Shown: piece by piece, positions 27,490 to 35,822 of the stretch | Layout of the letters: each line of letters starts with the position of its first letter | How positions within the stretch are numbered: the first letter of the stretch is position 1 | Source: Bacteroidota bacterium | GTDB lineage: Bacteria > Bacteroidota > Bacteroidia > B-17B0 > Aurantibacillaceae | Assembly (NCBI GenBank): GCA_020403265.1 | Contig: JADBXZ010000022.1 | Span: 32,388 to 96,387 of the forward strand | Direction: 5' to 3' | DNA length: 64,000 bases | Notes under the pieces: model-generated | Seen by the model: only the letters and a program-made list of their open reading frames with translations | What the model was told of the DNA's origin: nothing | Databases searched by the model: none | Made by a program: the position numbers and the translations under genes

Positions 27490-28950
27490 ATGAAAAAGTT
27501 AATTTTAAATCTTGTAATTGCCGCTACAGGTGGCTTTATAGCACTTGGTGGCACTTATTTTTATTATTCAAAAATTAAAAGCAAAAATGTACAGGTCCAA
27601 TCAGAAATGATACAGCCCAATTATAGTTTGGTTGGTAATTTTGTAAATAGTTCAGGGGCTAATTTTGATTTTACGAATGCTGCAGAAAAATCTGTTAACT
27701 CTGTTGTTCATATAAAAACAACAAGCGAACATGTTAACAATTTAAACTACGACCCATTTACTGAGCTGTTTTTTGGACCGCAAAGTCGCCAACAAAATTA
27801 TTTACAACAAGGAAGTGGAAGTGGTGTTATAATAAGTGCTGATGGATATATTGTTACCAATAATCATGTTATCAACGGTGCAGATAAAATTGAAGTAATC
27901 TTAAATAATAAAAAAGCTTACGACGCTAAAGTCATAGGCACAGATCCAAGTACAGACGTTGCTTTGGTTAAAATTGATGAAAATTCATTGCCATTTCTAT
28001 CATACGGTAACAGCGAAGCTGTAAAAGTTGGTGAATGGGTTTTGGCTGTTGGCAATCCATTTAATTTGGAGAGCACAGTTACAGCCGGAATTATTAGTGC
28101 AAAGGGTAGAAGTAATATTTTAGATAATTCTAAGAGACCGATTGAGTCTTTTATACAAACAGATGCTGCGGTTAATCCCGGAAATAGTGGAGGAGCGCTT
28201 GTTAATACAAACGGCGAATTGGTTGGCATTAATACTGCAATTGCAAGTAATAATGGAGCCTATCAAGGTTATTCTTTTGCAGTGCCCGTTAATATTGTAA
28301 AAAAAGTTGTGAGTGACTTAATTGAATTCGGCACAGTACAAAGAGCTTACATTGGTGTTAGTATTAGGGATATTGATAGTAAGTTTGCTAAAGAAAAGGG
28401 ATTAAGTCAGTTAAACGGTATCTATATTAATGGTATTGCAGACGGTGGAAGCGCTCATGATGCAGGTATGCAGGAAGGTGACGTGATTACAAAAATTCAG
28501 AATGTTAATGTTGGTTCTATAAGTGCAATGCAAGAGCAATTAAGTAAATATCGCCCCGGAGATAAAATTAATGTTACGGTACTAAGAGAAAATCGTGAAA
28601 AGGAACTTAATGTTGTGCTTAAAACATTAAATAATACAACAAAATTAGTTAAGAAGAGCGAATTGGTAAAATCAACAATCAGTGCTTTAGGAGCAGATTT
28701 TGTAAATGCTGAAGAGGATGTACTTAAACGTTTAAGGTTAAGTAGTGGTGTACGAGTTGAAAAATTATACAATGGTAAACTGGCTCAAGTAGGAATTAAA
28801 GAAGGATTCATCATCACGAGTATCGATAGAAAAAAAGTTAGTCAACCAAAAGACATCGAACAGATTTTAAGTGATAAAACAGGAGTTATAAGTTTGCAGG
28901 GTTACTATCCTAACGGTTTAGGAATAACTTATCAATTTGACATGAAATAA
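27490..28950 (+). CDS. Periplasmic HtrA/Deg serine protease
   Basis: 486 residues. An N-terminal membrane anchor or signal is followed by a trypsin-like domain with the full triad His126 (TNNHVINGA), Asp156 (DPSTDVALVKI) and Ser233 (NPGNSGGAL), then two PDZ domains (about 290-380 and 395-480). It degrades or refolds damaged envelope proteins. The length and two PDZ modules fit DegP/DegQ-type proteases; the exact paralogue cannot be fixed. A hairpin with a T-run lies after the stop. Confidence 0.93.
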   Translation: MKKLILNLVIAATGGFIALGGTYFYYSKIKSKNVQVQSEMIQPNYSLVGNFVNSSGANFDFTNAAEKSVNSVVHIKTTSEHVNNLNYDPFTELFFGPQSRQQNYLQQGSGSGVIISADGYIVTNNHVINGADKIEVILNNKKAYDAKVIGTDPSTDVALVKIDENSLPFLSYGNSEAVKVGEWVLAVGNPFNLESTVTAGIISAKGRSNILDNSKRPIESFIQTDAAVNPGNSGGALVNTNGELVGINTAIASNNGAYQGYSFAVPVNIVKKVVSDLIEFGTVQRAYIGVSIRDIDSKFAKEKGLSQLNGIYINGIADGGSAHDAGMQEGDVITKIQNVNVGSISAMQEQLSKYRPGDKINVTVLRENREKELNVVLKTLNNTTKLVKKSELVKSTISALGADFVNAEEDVLKRLRLSSGVRVEKLYNGKLAQVGIKEGFIITSIDRKKVSQPKDIEQILSDKTGVISLQGYYPNGLGITYQFDMK

Positions 28951-28991
28951 GGAATTAATTTCTTTAGCTTTAAGAGAAAGTACAAAGAATG

Positions 28992-29024
28992 GGTTTAATT
29001 CGAACGGATTAGACCTTTTCTTTT
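28992..29024 (+). terminator. Rho-independent terminator after htrA
   Basis: Stem GGTTTAAT / ATTAGACC (8 bp with one G-T wobble) around an 8-nt loop, followed by TTTTCTTTT. It lies just after the htrA stop and runs into the end of the convergent gene. AT-rich and modest in strength. Confidence 0.45.
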
Positions 29025-29394
29025 AGTATTCGATAAACACGTAGTTTAGGTTGGTTATACCTTTAAAGTTTTCTCCAGCCTCCTTTAGTTCATAATCGTC
29101 CTTATCATGCTTCCATTCAATTGTAATATTATTTTTAATAGTTGGAGTTTTAGAAAGCGTAATAAAAAAATCCAGTAAACATTTAGAGCTACTTGAATTA
29201 TAGTAATTTAATTCAAAGACCAGTTTTTTAATGTTATTAGTTTTGATTAATTGAACCAAATCGGGAATAAAGCTATCAAAGAATTCAACAGCATCCTCTG
29301 GTGTGCAATCACCCTCAAATAAAATAAAATTAGAGCTCAAATCATGTAAAATGTTTGGAGTATTTCTTGTTTTATTCTTGATGGCATTAATCAT
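29023..29394 (-). CDS. SiaC-family (DUF1987) regulatory protein
   Basis: 123 residues, soluble. The conserved core is LVFELNYYNSSSSKCLLDFF, matching the phosphorylatable Ser/Thr-rich loop (about residues 67-70) of SiaC/DUF1987 proteins. In Pseudomonas, SiaC is switched by a kinase and phosphatase and controls a diguanylate cyclase; whether that holds here is unknown, since no SiaA/B/D-like gene is in the window. The stop is in the terminator region of htrA. Confidence 0.82.
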   Translation of the reverse strand: MINAIKNKTRNTPNILHDLSSNFILFEGDCTPEDAVEFFDSFIPDLVQLIKTNNIKKLVFELNYYNSSSSKCLLDFFITLSKTPTIKNNITIEWKHDKDDYELKEAGENFKGITNLNYVFIEY

Positions 29395-29452
29395 TTTGTA
29401 ATTAAGTTTTGTTTTGAATAATTATTTTTTTGAGAATTAATTCAATGGTTTG

Positions 29453-29460
29453 CAAATTTA
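29453..29460 (-). promoter_or_regulatory. Bacteroidota -7 box (TAAATTTG) before the SiaC-like gene
   Basis: Exact match on the minus strand about 59 nt upstream of the ATG at 29394. No -33 partner seen. Confidence 0.3.
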
Positions 29461-29498
29461 AACAATCTAAATTAAATTCATAAGCACTCTTACATCAA

Positions 29499-30764
29499 TT
29501 AATTAAAATAATTTTTAGTTCCATTGATTATACCAATAACTTTACTTTGAAACGTTTTGTTCAAATATGGAGAATTGTCAGATAGCGAAAGATTAAATTT
29601 TTTATCAAATGAGAATGACGCATGCTGGCTAAAGATAGTTAAATTGGCTTCCTCATTAATTTCTATTTTTGGAATATTGATTTGTAGAACTTTTCTAGGA
29701 TTAGTAGTAATAGCTTCAATTAACTGACTAAGGTCTTTTTCTTCGTACTTTTCCAATACGCTTGGCAATGCAGTTTGAAGATTCACTGCACCAAACTCTG
29801 CAAGGTCAAACTCTAAATCTTTACTTTCAACATCATGTGGGCAATGATCGCTTATAACAACATCAATAATGCCAGATTCTAAGGCACTGCGAAGCGCAGC
29901 AATGTCTTTTTTAGTTCGTAAGGGTGGATTTAATTTGAAATGACTATCAAACTCCAATAAACTTGAATCGTCTAATACGAGGTTGAAAGCGCTAACGCCG
30001 CATGTGACATTTAATTCTTTACTTTTCGCTTTTTTAATCAAATCAACACTTCCTTTCGAACTGATGGAATTAATATGAAGTTTGCCACCAGTTTCTTCGA
30101 GTATCGAAAGATTACGTTCCAAATTAATCTCTTCGGCAAATGCCGGCATTCCTTTTAAACCTAGTTTGGTTGATACTTCTCCTTCATTCATCATACCACC
30201 ATTGCTTAAAGTTTCGTCATTACAATGCACCATCAGCAAACTGTTAATGTTATTAGCGTATTGAAGCGCTCTGTATAGTGCTCCGGCGTCTTTGAATGCA
30301 TGTTTATAGTCGCTAAAGCCACAAGAACCACTTTGTTGAAGATCATACATTTCAGATAATTCTTTTCCTTTTTCGTCGATTGTTATTGTGCCGAGCGGAT
30401 ACACATCTACAACTTTGTTTTTTGTATTTGAAATAATGTATTCAATTTGCGATTTATGATTAAAATGCGGTTGATTATTACTATGAACTGCAATGCCGGT
30501 AAAACCTCCTGATGCAGCACTTTTAATTAAAGAATTGAGTGTTTCTTTATGCTCAAAGCCAGGTTCCCCGGATGTGGTTTGCAAATCAAACCACCCAATA
30601 GATACAAGCAGTTGTTCTCCTTGTATAACCTTGCCGGTAAGCTTCTCTGAGATATTCTTTTTGATTTCAGTAATTTTACCCGATTCAATTAAAATATCTA
30701 CTACTTTATTGTGGTATTCTGATCCGGGACTAATAACCTTTACTTGCTTTAATAAAACACTCAT
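29499..30764 (-). CDS. Dihydroorotase-like protein lacking the HxH metal site
   Basis: 421 residues, amidohydrolase superfamily, closest to the type I dihydroorotases of Bacteroidota. Where active enzymes have a D-x-H-x-H metal motif, this one reads SIGWFDLQTTSGEPGFEHKE, so both N-terminal histidine ligands are absent. Other landmarks remain (MVHCNDETLSNGG, INSISSKGSVDLI, VISDHCPHDVESKD). It may be a non-catalytic subunit comparable to PyrC' proteins that support aspartate carbamoyltransferase, or an enzyme with altered chemistry. The start overlaps the BatA-domain gene end by 4 bp. Confidence 0.85.
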   Translation of the reverse strand: MSVLLKQVKVISPGSEYHNKVVDILIESGKITEIKKNISEKLTGKVIQGEQLLVSIGWFDLQTTSGEPGFEHKETLNSLIKSAASGGFTGIAVHSNNQPHFNHKSQIEYIISNTKNKVVDVYPLGTITIDEKGKELSEMYDLQQSGSCGFSDYKHAFKDAGALYRALQYANNINSLLMVHCNDETLSNGGMMNEGEVSTKLGLKGMPAFAEEINLERNLSILEETGGKLHINSISSKGSVDLIKKAKSKELNVTCGVSAFNLVLDDSSLLEFDSHFKLNPPLRTKKDIAALRSALESGIIDVVISDHCPHDVESKDLEFDLAEFGAVNLQTALPSVLEKYEEKDLSQLIEAITTNPRKVLQINIPKIEINEEANLTIFSQHASFSFDKKFNLSLSDNSPYLNKTFQSKVIGIINGTKNYFN

Positions 30765-32809
30765 TTTAAAAATCTGATAATTAATGATTCAATTAAAATA
30801 AAAAATAAACTTAAAATTAAAAATATTTTCCAAAGTTTTAAAGAGTCAATGTTTTCTATTGCTTCACTTACTTTCTCATTTTCTTCTAGATCGAGTAAAT
30901 GAAGGTTTTTTTGGTTTAAATAAGAGATTTTTTTTGTAAGTTCAGTTTTGTTTAAAAACTCCAAATTGCTTTCTAATTTGTTAAAATTAAAAGCTATACC
31001 GGCTATAGTACTGTCTGCCTTTTGAATGGAGTAATAGCCCGAATTCAATTCCGAACCTCTGATAAACAATTGCTTTTTATTTTCAATAACTTTAAATTCT
31101 GGAATGAGTTCAAATTTAGAGTTTAGTTGTTTAATAACAGGAGGAATCTCTGTCTGATTAAAATCGTAGTTGGTTTGAATAGAAATGTTTTGGCCGCTTA
31201 AATAAAATAATGGCTCCGGCTGAACGCTGTTAAAGGACATTTTATAGAAAATTGGTACAAATAAAGCGTGTTTAACAAAATTGCTTGATTGAATATTTAA
31301 AGGTGAATTAAAAAAATAGTTATCATTGATCGTGTTTTTTGATCGGCTTAAAATTGCCCCACCATCGATGGAAGTTAATAGTTTTTCAAAGTTGGATTGC
31401 AAATTTTCCTTAAATGTATAACGACCTCTGAAGTTGGGTAAATTTAAATTGGTGTTTGTTTTTTCGAAAACACCATCAAAAAAGCCAGTTCCTATCTCAA
31501 TTTTATCAGTCTTTATAGTTGCTGTATCAAATAAATTTAGGTTTGGTAATTTACATTGATTAAGTAATTGATTGTAGCCGGCCATCTCAATTTGTTTATT
31601 TGGAATAATAATCAAACTACCTTTCTTCTTTTGAAAGTTGGTAATTTCATTAATCAACCCGCTTGAAAAGCTATTTAATTCATTTAAAATTAAGATATTA
31701 CTTTTCTTTATTTCTGCGTAGTTAACATTTTTTTCATTGTATGCTGTAAAATGGAATAGACTATCTGAGTTAAACAGCTTTGCAAATGCTTCTGAGTTAG
31801 AGTTGTCATTTGAGTTAATTTGAACAACTTTAATCTGCGGCGAAGCATTAAAAGTAAAGTAAAGTTCATCATCGAAATTTATCGGATAATCTTCGATGCT
31901 TACTTTCCCATAGTTAACACCATTTTTTTTGCATTCGAACGTAAAAATATTTTCAGCTTTACTATTAGCTTGTATACTGTAATTGCTGAGTGCTAATTGA
32001 ACATCATTTAAATACAATTTAGCAGTTCCGTTTTCAATTACCTTATCGCCGGTGTTTCTTATTATCACATGTAGTTTTTGGATAAATCCTTTTTGTTGAA
32101 TTGGTGTTTCAAACCAGCAAGTGTCAATGTAAACATTATTAGTTTTTTGTGGCGTTAATGGTATAAAATGAATAGCAATTGTGCTATCACTTTTAAGTGA
32201 GGACATGTCACTAACAGTGGTTTGAAAATCGCTTAAATAGTAAATTTGATTGTTTAACGAACCAGACGATTTCAAAAAATCTGTTTGTCTACTTATTACA
32301 TCACTTAATTTTTTCGATGAAGCGCTAGTCTTTAATCCATCTATTAACTGAATGGCATCTTCCTTTGTATTAAATCTCTGATGTTTACCTTCAAAGTCAT
32401 TTGTTATTATTTGAATTTTATCGTTTGAGGATAAGGTGTTAACTATTTCGCGAGCTTTGTTTTTTGCTATTTCAAAAATGAGTCCTTGCTTATTAATGTT
32501 GTTGGTGCTAAATGAATTGTCAATAAAAATACTCACTTGTTTTTTTCCAACTTTAATGTTTGAATCATTTTTCGGAACAAACGGCTGACTGAATGCCAGG
32601 GTTAATGCAATGATTGTCATGCACCTGCATATAAGAATTAAAATTTCCTTTAAACGCGACTTTGATTTGCTTTGATAGTGAACATCTTTAAGAAACTTCA
32701 CATTAGTGAAATAAACTTTTTTATATTTCCTGAAATTAAATAAGTGAATGATTACAGGAAGACTGACTGCCAATAAGCCCCATAAAAACCAAGGATATAA
32801 GAATTGCAT
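30761..32809 (-). CDS. BatA-domain membrane protein with vWA-like domain
   Basis: 682 residues. The N-terminus is the BatA domain: FLYPWFLWGLLAVSLPVIIH, the basic FRKYKKVYFTNVKFL segment and a second membrane span (about 58-78). A vWA-like region begins VSIFIDNSFSTNN, keeping a D-x-S-x-S MIDAS motif. A long extracytoplasmic region and a C-terminal span (WKIFLILSLFFILIESLII) follow. Such proteins are common in Bacteroidota near AAA/MoxR-type modules, but none is adjacent here. Its 3' end overlaps the dihydroorotase-like gene by 4 bp. Confidence 0.85.
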   Translation of the reverse strand: MQFLYPWFLWGLLAVSLPVIIHLFNFRKYKKVYFTNVKFLKDVHYQSKSKSRLKEILILICRCMTIIALTLAFSQPFVPKNDSNIKVGKKQVSIFIDNSFSTNNINKQGLIFEIAKNKAREIVNTLSSNDKIQIITNDFEGKHQRFNTKEDAIQLIDGLKTSASSKKLSDVISRQTDFLKSSGSLNNQIYYLSDFQTTVSDMSSLKSDSTIAIHFIPLTPQKTNNVYIDTCWFETPIQQKGFIQKLHVIIRNTGDKVIENGTAKLYLNDVQLALSNYSIQANSKAENIFTFECKKNGVNYGKVSIEDYPINFDDELYFTFNASPQIKVVQINSNDNSNSEAFAKLFNSDSLFHFTAYNEKNVNYAEIKKSNILILNELNSFSSGLINEITNFQKKKGSLIIIPNKQIEMAGYNQLLNQCKLPNLNLFDTATIKTDKIEIGTGFFDGVFEKTNTNLNLPNFRGRYTFKENLQSNFEKLLTSIDGGAILSRSKNTINDNYFFNSPLNIQSSNFVKHALFVPIFYKMSFNSVQPEPLFYLSGQNISIQTNYDFNQTEIPPVIKQLNSKFELIPEFKVIENKKQLFIRGSELNSGYYSIQKADSTIAGIAFNFNKLESNLEFLNKTELTKKISYLNQKNLHLLDLEENEKVSEAIENIDSLKLWKIFLILSLFFILIESLIIRFLK

Positions 32810-32907
32810 CGAGTTTAAATTTACTAACTATAAAACGATTGCAAAAGTCTGTATCTGAATACATTTAAACAAATTATCATAAAAATGGTTAATAGTAAAA
32901 AAAAGGA

Positions 32908-32915
32908 TAAATTTG
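32908..32915 (+). promoter_or_regulatory. Bacteroidota -7 box (TAAATTTG), start-proximal
   Basis: Exact TANNTTTG match, with its G only 4 nt from the ATG at 32919. Same octamer as at 10427, 14325 and 34214. Confidence 0.38.
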
Positions 32916-32918
32916 CCT

Positions 32919-33548
32919 ATGAATTCAGCCCTTGCTACTGTGGGTAAAACCGTCAATCTTTTAACTGTTTTAGTCATAACACTACTCAATTATTTTTACG
33001 GATGGTTTAATTTTAAAACCATTTTATTAATTCAATTATTATTCGGTTCATTATACATATTCTTTTATTGCAGAGAATACCTTAATGCTTCAGTTAAAGC
33101 AAGCTTGCCGGTTGAACGGATTTCTTATTTTACAGCATCATTTTATATGTTTAAAATACTAAAAGCAGGTGTTTTTCTGATGTTTGGCGGTATGTTATTA
33201 ACCGCTGGAGGCAGAATTAGTTATTTGGCACCAATTTGCTTTATAATTTCTGTTACTGAATTGGCAGTAATGCTGTTAATGAAGCGTCAGCAACTTTGTT
33301 ACGTTAGTTTTTTTGCAAATTATTTAATCATTTCGGGAGTGCGTTTTAATAAATTATTTTGTCATCAAATAAAACAAACCGAATTCAGACATGATATTTT
33401 TCACTTCGTAAATACTGATAATTCTGTTCTTCAAATCAACATGGAGTATATTGAAGAGAAGGATAAATTCATGAAACTAATGATGGATTGGATTAAAAAG
33501 AATAAAGTCAATATTAGTGCCGAATCAGAGGCAAAATTGTTCAACTAA
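32919..33548 (+). CDS. Multi-pass membrane protein, hypothetical
   Basis: 209 residues from the ATG at 32919; a TTG two codons earlier is within the promoter-like box and unlikely. Four hydrophobic segments (about 10-28, 36-50, 79-97, 102-120) are followed by a C-terminal soluble part of about 85 residues (KLFCHQIKQTEFRHDIFHFV ... KDKFMKLMMDWIKKNK). No family recognised. The last 8 bp overlap the convergent HupE-like gene. Confidence 0.62.
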   Translation: MNSALATVGKTVNLLTVLVITLLNYFYGWFNFKTILLIQLLFGSLYIFFYCREYLNASVKASLPVERISYFTASFYMFKILKAGVFLMFGGMLLTAGGRISYLAPICFIISVTELAVMLLMKRQQLCYVSFFANYLIISGVRFNKLFCHQIKQTEFRHDIFHFVNTDNSVLQINMEYIEEKDKFMKLMMDWIKKNKVNISAESEAKLFN

Positions 33549-34128
33549 ATATATCATTAATTCGTAGAGTAAGCAAATAAACAGCAATTCCGCCAATTGC
33601 TAATGATATCCATTTTTTAATAGATTCAAACTTTAAGCTAATTACTCTTGTTAAAACAAACAACAAGATTAAAACAAAGGCAACTATAACCAGTTGACCT
33701 GCTTCCAAGCCTAGGTTAAAATAAAATAAAGGTAAAGTAATACTCTCTTCTTTACCTAGCATGTTTCTCAGAAGGTACGAGAAACCCAAACCATGTATCA
33801 AACCAAAAAACAAAGTTAAGGCATAGATAAACTTAAGTTGACTTGACGCCTTATTAGTTTTGAAAACATGAAAAATTGCTGTAAGCAAGATACTTAAGCT
33901 TATCAAAAATTCTATTAATGGTTGTGCTAATACAACAATATTTAGGGTTGAAAGTGCTAATGTTATAGAATGTCCAATTGTAAATGCTGTAATTAACCAA
34001 ATTAATTTCTTATAATTTTCAAATGAAAAACTGAATGCCAACAATGTAACAAATAGAATGTGATCGTATCCGTTTAAATCAAGAATATGGGTAAACCCTG
34101 TACTAAACCAAAGTGGAAAATCTGTCAT
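33541..34128 (-). CDS. HupE/UreJ-like membrane protein
   Basis: 195 residues with about six membrane spans. Typical motifs are WFSTGFTHILDLNGYDHILFV, FTIGHSITLALSTLNIV, FGLIHGLGFSY and FNLGLEAGQLVIV, with membrane-embedded histidines. HupE and UreJ are putative nickel transporters or hydrogenase/urease accessories, but no nickel enzyme is nearby. The common Bacteroidota setting is with DUF6702-like proteins, as in the divergent neighbour. Confidence 0.85.
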   Translation of the reverse strand: MTDFPLWFSTGFTHILDLNGYDHILFVTLLAFSFSFENYKKLIWLITAFTIGHSITLALSTLNIVVLAQPLIEFLISLSILLTAIFHVFKTNKASSQLKFIYALTLFFGLIHGLGFSYLLRNMLGKEESITLPLFYFNLGLEAGQLVIVAFVLILLFVLTRVISLKFESIKKWISLAIGGIAVYLLTLRINDIFS

Positions 34129-34135
34129 TGCAGCA

Positions 34136-34143
34136 CAAAATTA
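34136..34143 (-). promoter_or_regulatory. Bacteroidota -7 box (TAATTTTG), start-proximal
   Basis: Exact minus-strand TANNTTTG match. The G is 8 nt from the ATG of the HupE-like gene at 34128, the same geometry as at 8661. Confidence 0.4.
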
Positions 34144-34196
34144 ACAATTCCAAATTTCTTTAGCTAAAGCCGGCATACTTTTATTAAACATGATAC

Positions 34197-34234
34197 ATTA
34201 GCAATAAAAGCATTAAATTTGCTTTAGTGCTAAT
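34197..34234 (+). promoter_or_regulatory. Inverted repeat enclosing a -7 box, candidate operator
   Basis: Left arm ATTAGCAATAAAAGC and right arm GCTTTAGTGCTAAT pair almost completely (outer ATTAGCA/TGCTAAT is exact). The loop holds TAAATTTG (34214-34221, sharing its last base with the right arm), an exact -7 consensus 22 nt before the ATG at 34243. A regulator binding the arms would cover the promoter. The element lies between the divergent HupE-like and DUF6702-like genes. Confidence 0.42.
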
Positions 34235-34242
34235 ACAATTGA

Positions 34243-34803
34243 ATGAAACATGTTTTGATTGATGCTAAGAAAAAGTTAATTGGGTTGCTAAAAAGATATA
34301 CCGCCAAAATAGTTCTAGTATGCTTAACAACAAGCATTTTTTTCGCCTTTTCCGCAAAAAAAAAGCACCCTTTTTATTTCAGCTTTGCAGAGTTTGAATA
34401 CAACTCGTCTGAGAAATCACTTCAAGGTAGCATTAAAATTTTCATCAATGATCTTGAACAATCATTAAAGAAATCTTCGGGGCAGAAGATAGATTTGCTC
34501 CACGTAAAGGATACAACTGCTGTTAACTCAATTTTGCATCGATACTTAAATTCGAATTTTAGCATTGATGTTAGTGGAGCAATATTAAAATCAACTTTTG
34601 TAGGTTTTGAAAATGAAGGTGACGTGGTTTATTTGCATGTTGAATTTCCTAATTGTGCCGAACCTAGGTTAATAAGTTTGGTTAATACTATTTTGTACGA
34701 TTTTAGTGAGGTACAAACTAATTTTACAACTATTAGAATCAGAAATCAGAAAAAGACAATTAAACTAACAAACCCTGATAAATTCGGCCAATTAACGTTT
34801 TAA
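34243..34803 (+). CDS. DUF6702-like exported protein
   Basis: 186 residues. A basic N-terminus and one hydrophobic segment (IVLVCLTTSIFFAFSA) form a long signal peptide or anchor. The mature part begins KKHPFYFSFAEFEYNSSEKS, the hallmark start of DUF6702 proteins (HPF-Y/F-x-S), followed by beta strands. The family is usually found beside HupE/UreJ-like genes and metalloproteases; its biochemical role is unknown. The stop overlaps the putative ATT start of the next gene. Confidence 0.78.
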   Translation: MKHVLIDAKKKLIGLLKRYTAKIVLVCLTTSIFFAFSAKKKHPFYFSFAEFEYNSSEKSLQGSIKIFINDLEQSLKKSSGQKIDLLHVKDTTAVNSILHRYLNSNFSIDVSGAILKSTFVGFENEGDVVYLHVEFPNCAEPRLISLVNTILYDFSEVQTNFTTIRIRNQKKTIKLTNPDKFGQLTF

Positions 34804-35759
34804 TTAAATATTCATGGCTGTTGTTGATTGTTTGTACATCCAATAACTATGCTCAGTATCAGGATGATTATTCTTATCTGTTTAAAGTGATAGAGCGTAA
34901 ACAACAAAAGAATGTGCAAAAGTATTGCCCAAATAGCATATTGGCAAAAACTTCTAAAGCAACCATTTACTATCACACTAATGCCGTTGATCCAAAAAAA
35001 CCTAATTTGGTTTTGTTGCATGGTATGGGTTTAGATGCCAAAACCAATTGGAGTAAACAGATAAAGACATTCACTAAAAATTTTAACGTGTTCATTCCGG
35101 ACCTTATTTATTTTGGTAAGAGTACATCTGACACTTCGAATTTTTCGGTTGAGTTTCAGGCTCAGCAAATTCATGAAGCAGTATGTCAACACTTTGGTAA
35201 CACAGCCAAACTAAACATTGTAGGATTTAGTTACGGGGGGTTAACTGCAGCTATTTTCAATTACTTGTACAGTTTTAAAATTAACAAATTGGTTATTGCA
35301 GATGGCCCTGTCAAATTTTTCACTGAAGCGATGGCTGATAGTATTGCAAGTCGTAACAAAGTCCCCAAATTTACAAATGTCATAGTTCCTGAAACAAACG
35401 ATCAATTAAAAGTTACTTTCAAATTATCTGTAAGCAAACAAATACACGTTCCAAACTTTCTTAAAAAGAAAATAATTAGATTTTTCTTTTTGAAGTATAA
35501 AAAGTATAGGCACGCCCAGATGAACTATTTACTTAACAATAAAGAATTTTATAATACATGTAACTATAGTTTAGATAAAACCAACACCCTCTTAATTTGG
35601 GGAGAAAAAGACGGAGTTATTCCAATTTCAGTTGGATATCAATTAAATCAGCAGTTTCCTAAAACAACCAAACTACTGGTATTTAAAAAGGCCAAACACG
35701 ATGCGCATTTTAGAAATGCTAAACAGTTTAATAAAATTATTACTCTCTTTTTGAACTAA
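34803..35759 (+). CDS. Exported alpha/beta hydrolase
   Basis: About 318 residues. Standard hydrolase landmarks: LVLLHGMGLDAKTNW (oxyanion loop), nucleophile elbow GFSYGG, acid strand LIWGEKDGVIP and catalytic His in KKAKHDAHF. The substrate is unknown. An N-terminal export signal reads KYSWLLLIVCTSNNYAQ when the frame is extended to an ATT at 34803 that overlaps the upstream stop (TAATT). The first standard codons, CTG 34818 and TTG 34821/34824, start inside that hydrophobic stretch and leave it without a basic residue. Either start is possible. Confidence 0.82.
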   Translation: MKYSWLLLIVCTSNNYAQYQDDYSYLFKVIERKQQKNVQKYCPNSILAKTSKATIYYHTNAVDPKKPNLVLLHGMGLDAKTNWSKQIKTFTKNFNVFIPDLIYFGKSTSDTSNFSVEFQAQQIHEAVCQHFGNTAKLNIVGFSYGGLTAAIFNYLYSFKINKLVIADGPVKFFTEAMADSIASRNKVPKFTNVIVPETNDQLKVTFKLSVSKQIHVPNFLKKKIIRFFFLKYKKYRHAQMNYLLNNKEFYNTCNYSLDKTNTLLIWGEKDGVIPISVGYQLNQQFPKTTKLLVFKKAKHDAHFRNAKQFNKIITLFLN

Positions 35760-35822
35760 TTGTTTTATTAGTTAAACTTAAAAACAATCCTTATTTTTAG
35801 CATTCAATAATTGCTTATACAT

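Noticed and set aside
35754..35773. Hairpin AACTAAT/ATTAGTT across the hydrolase stop codon
   Set aside because: Pure AT-rich 7-bp stem without a following T-run; not a convincing terminator.
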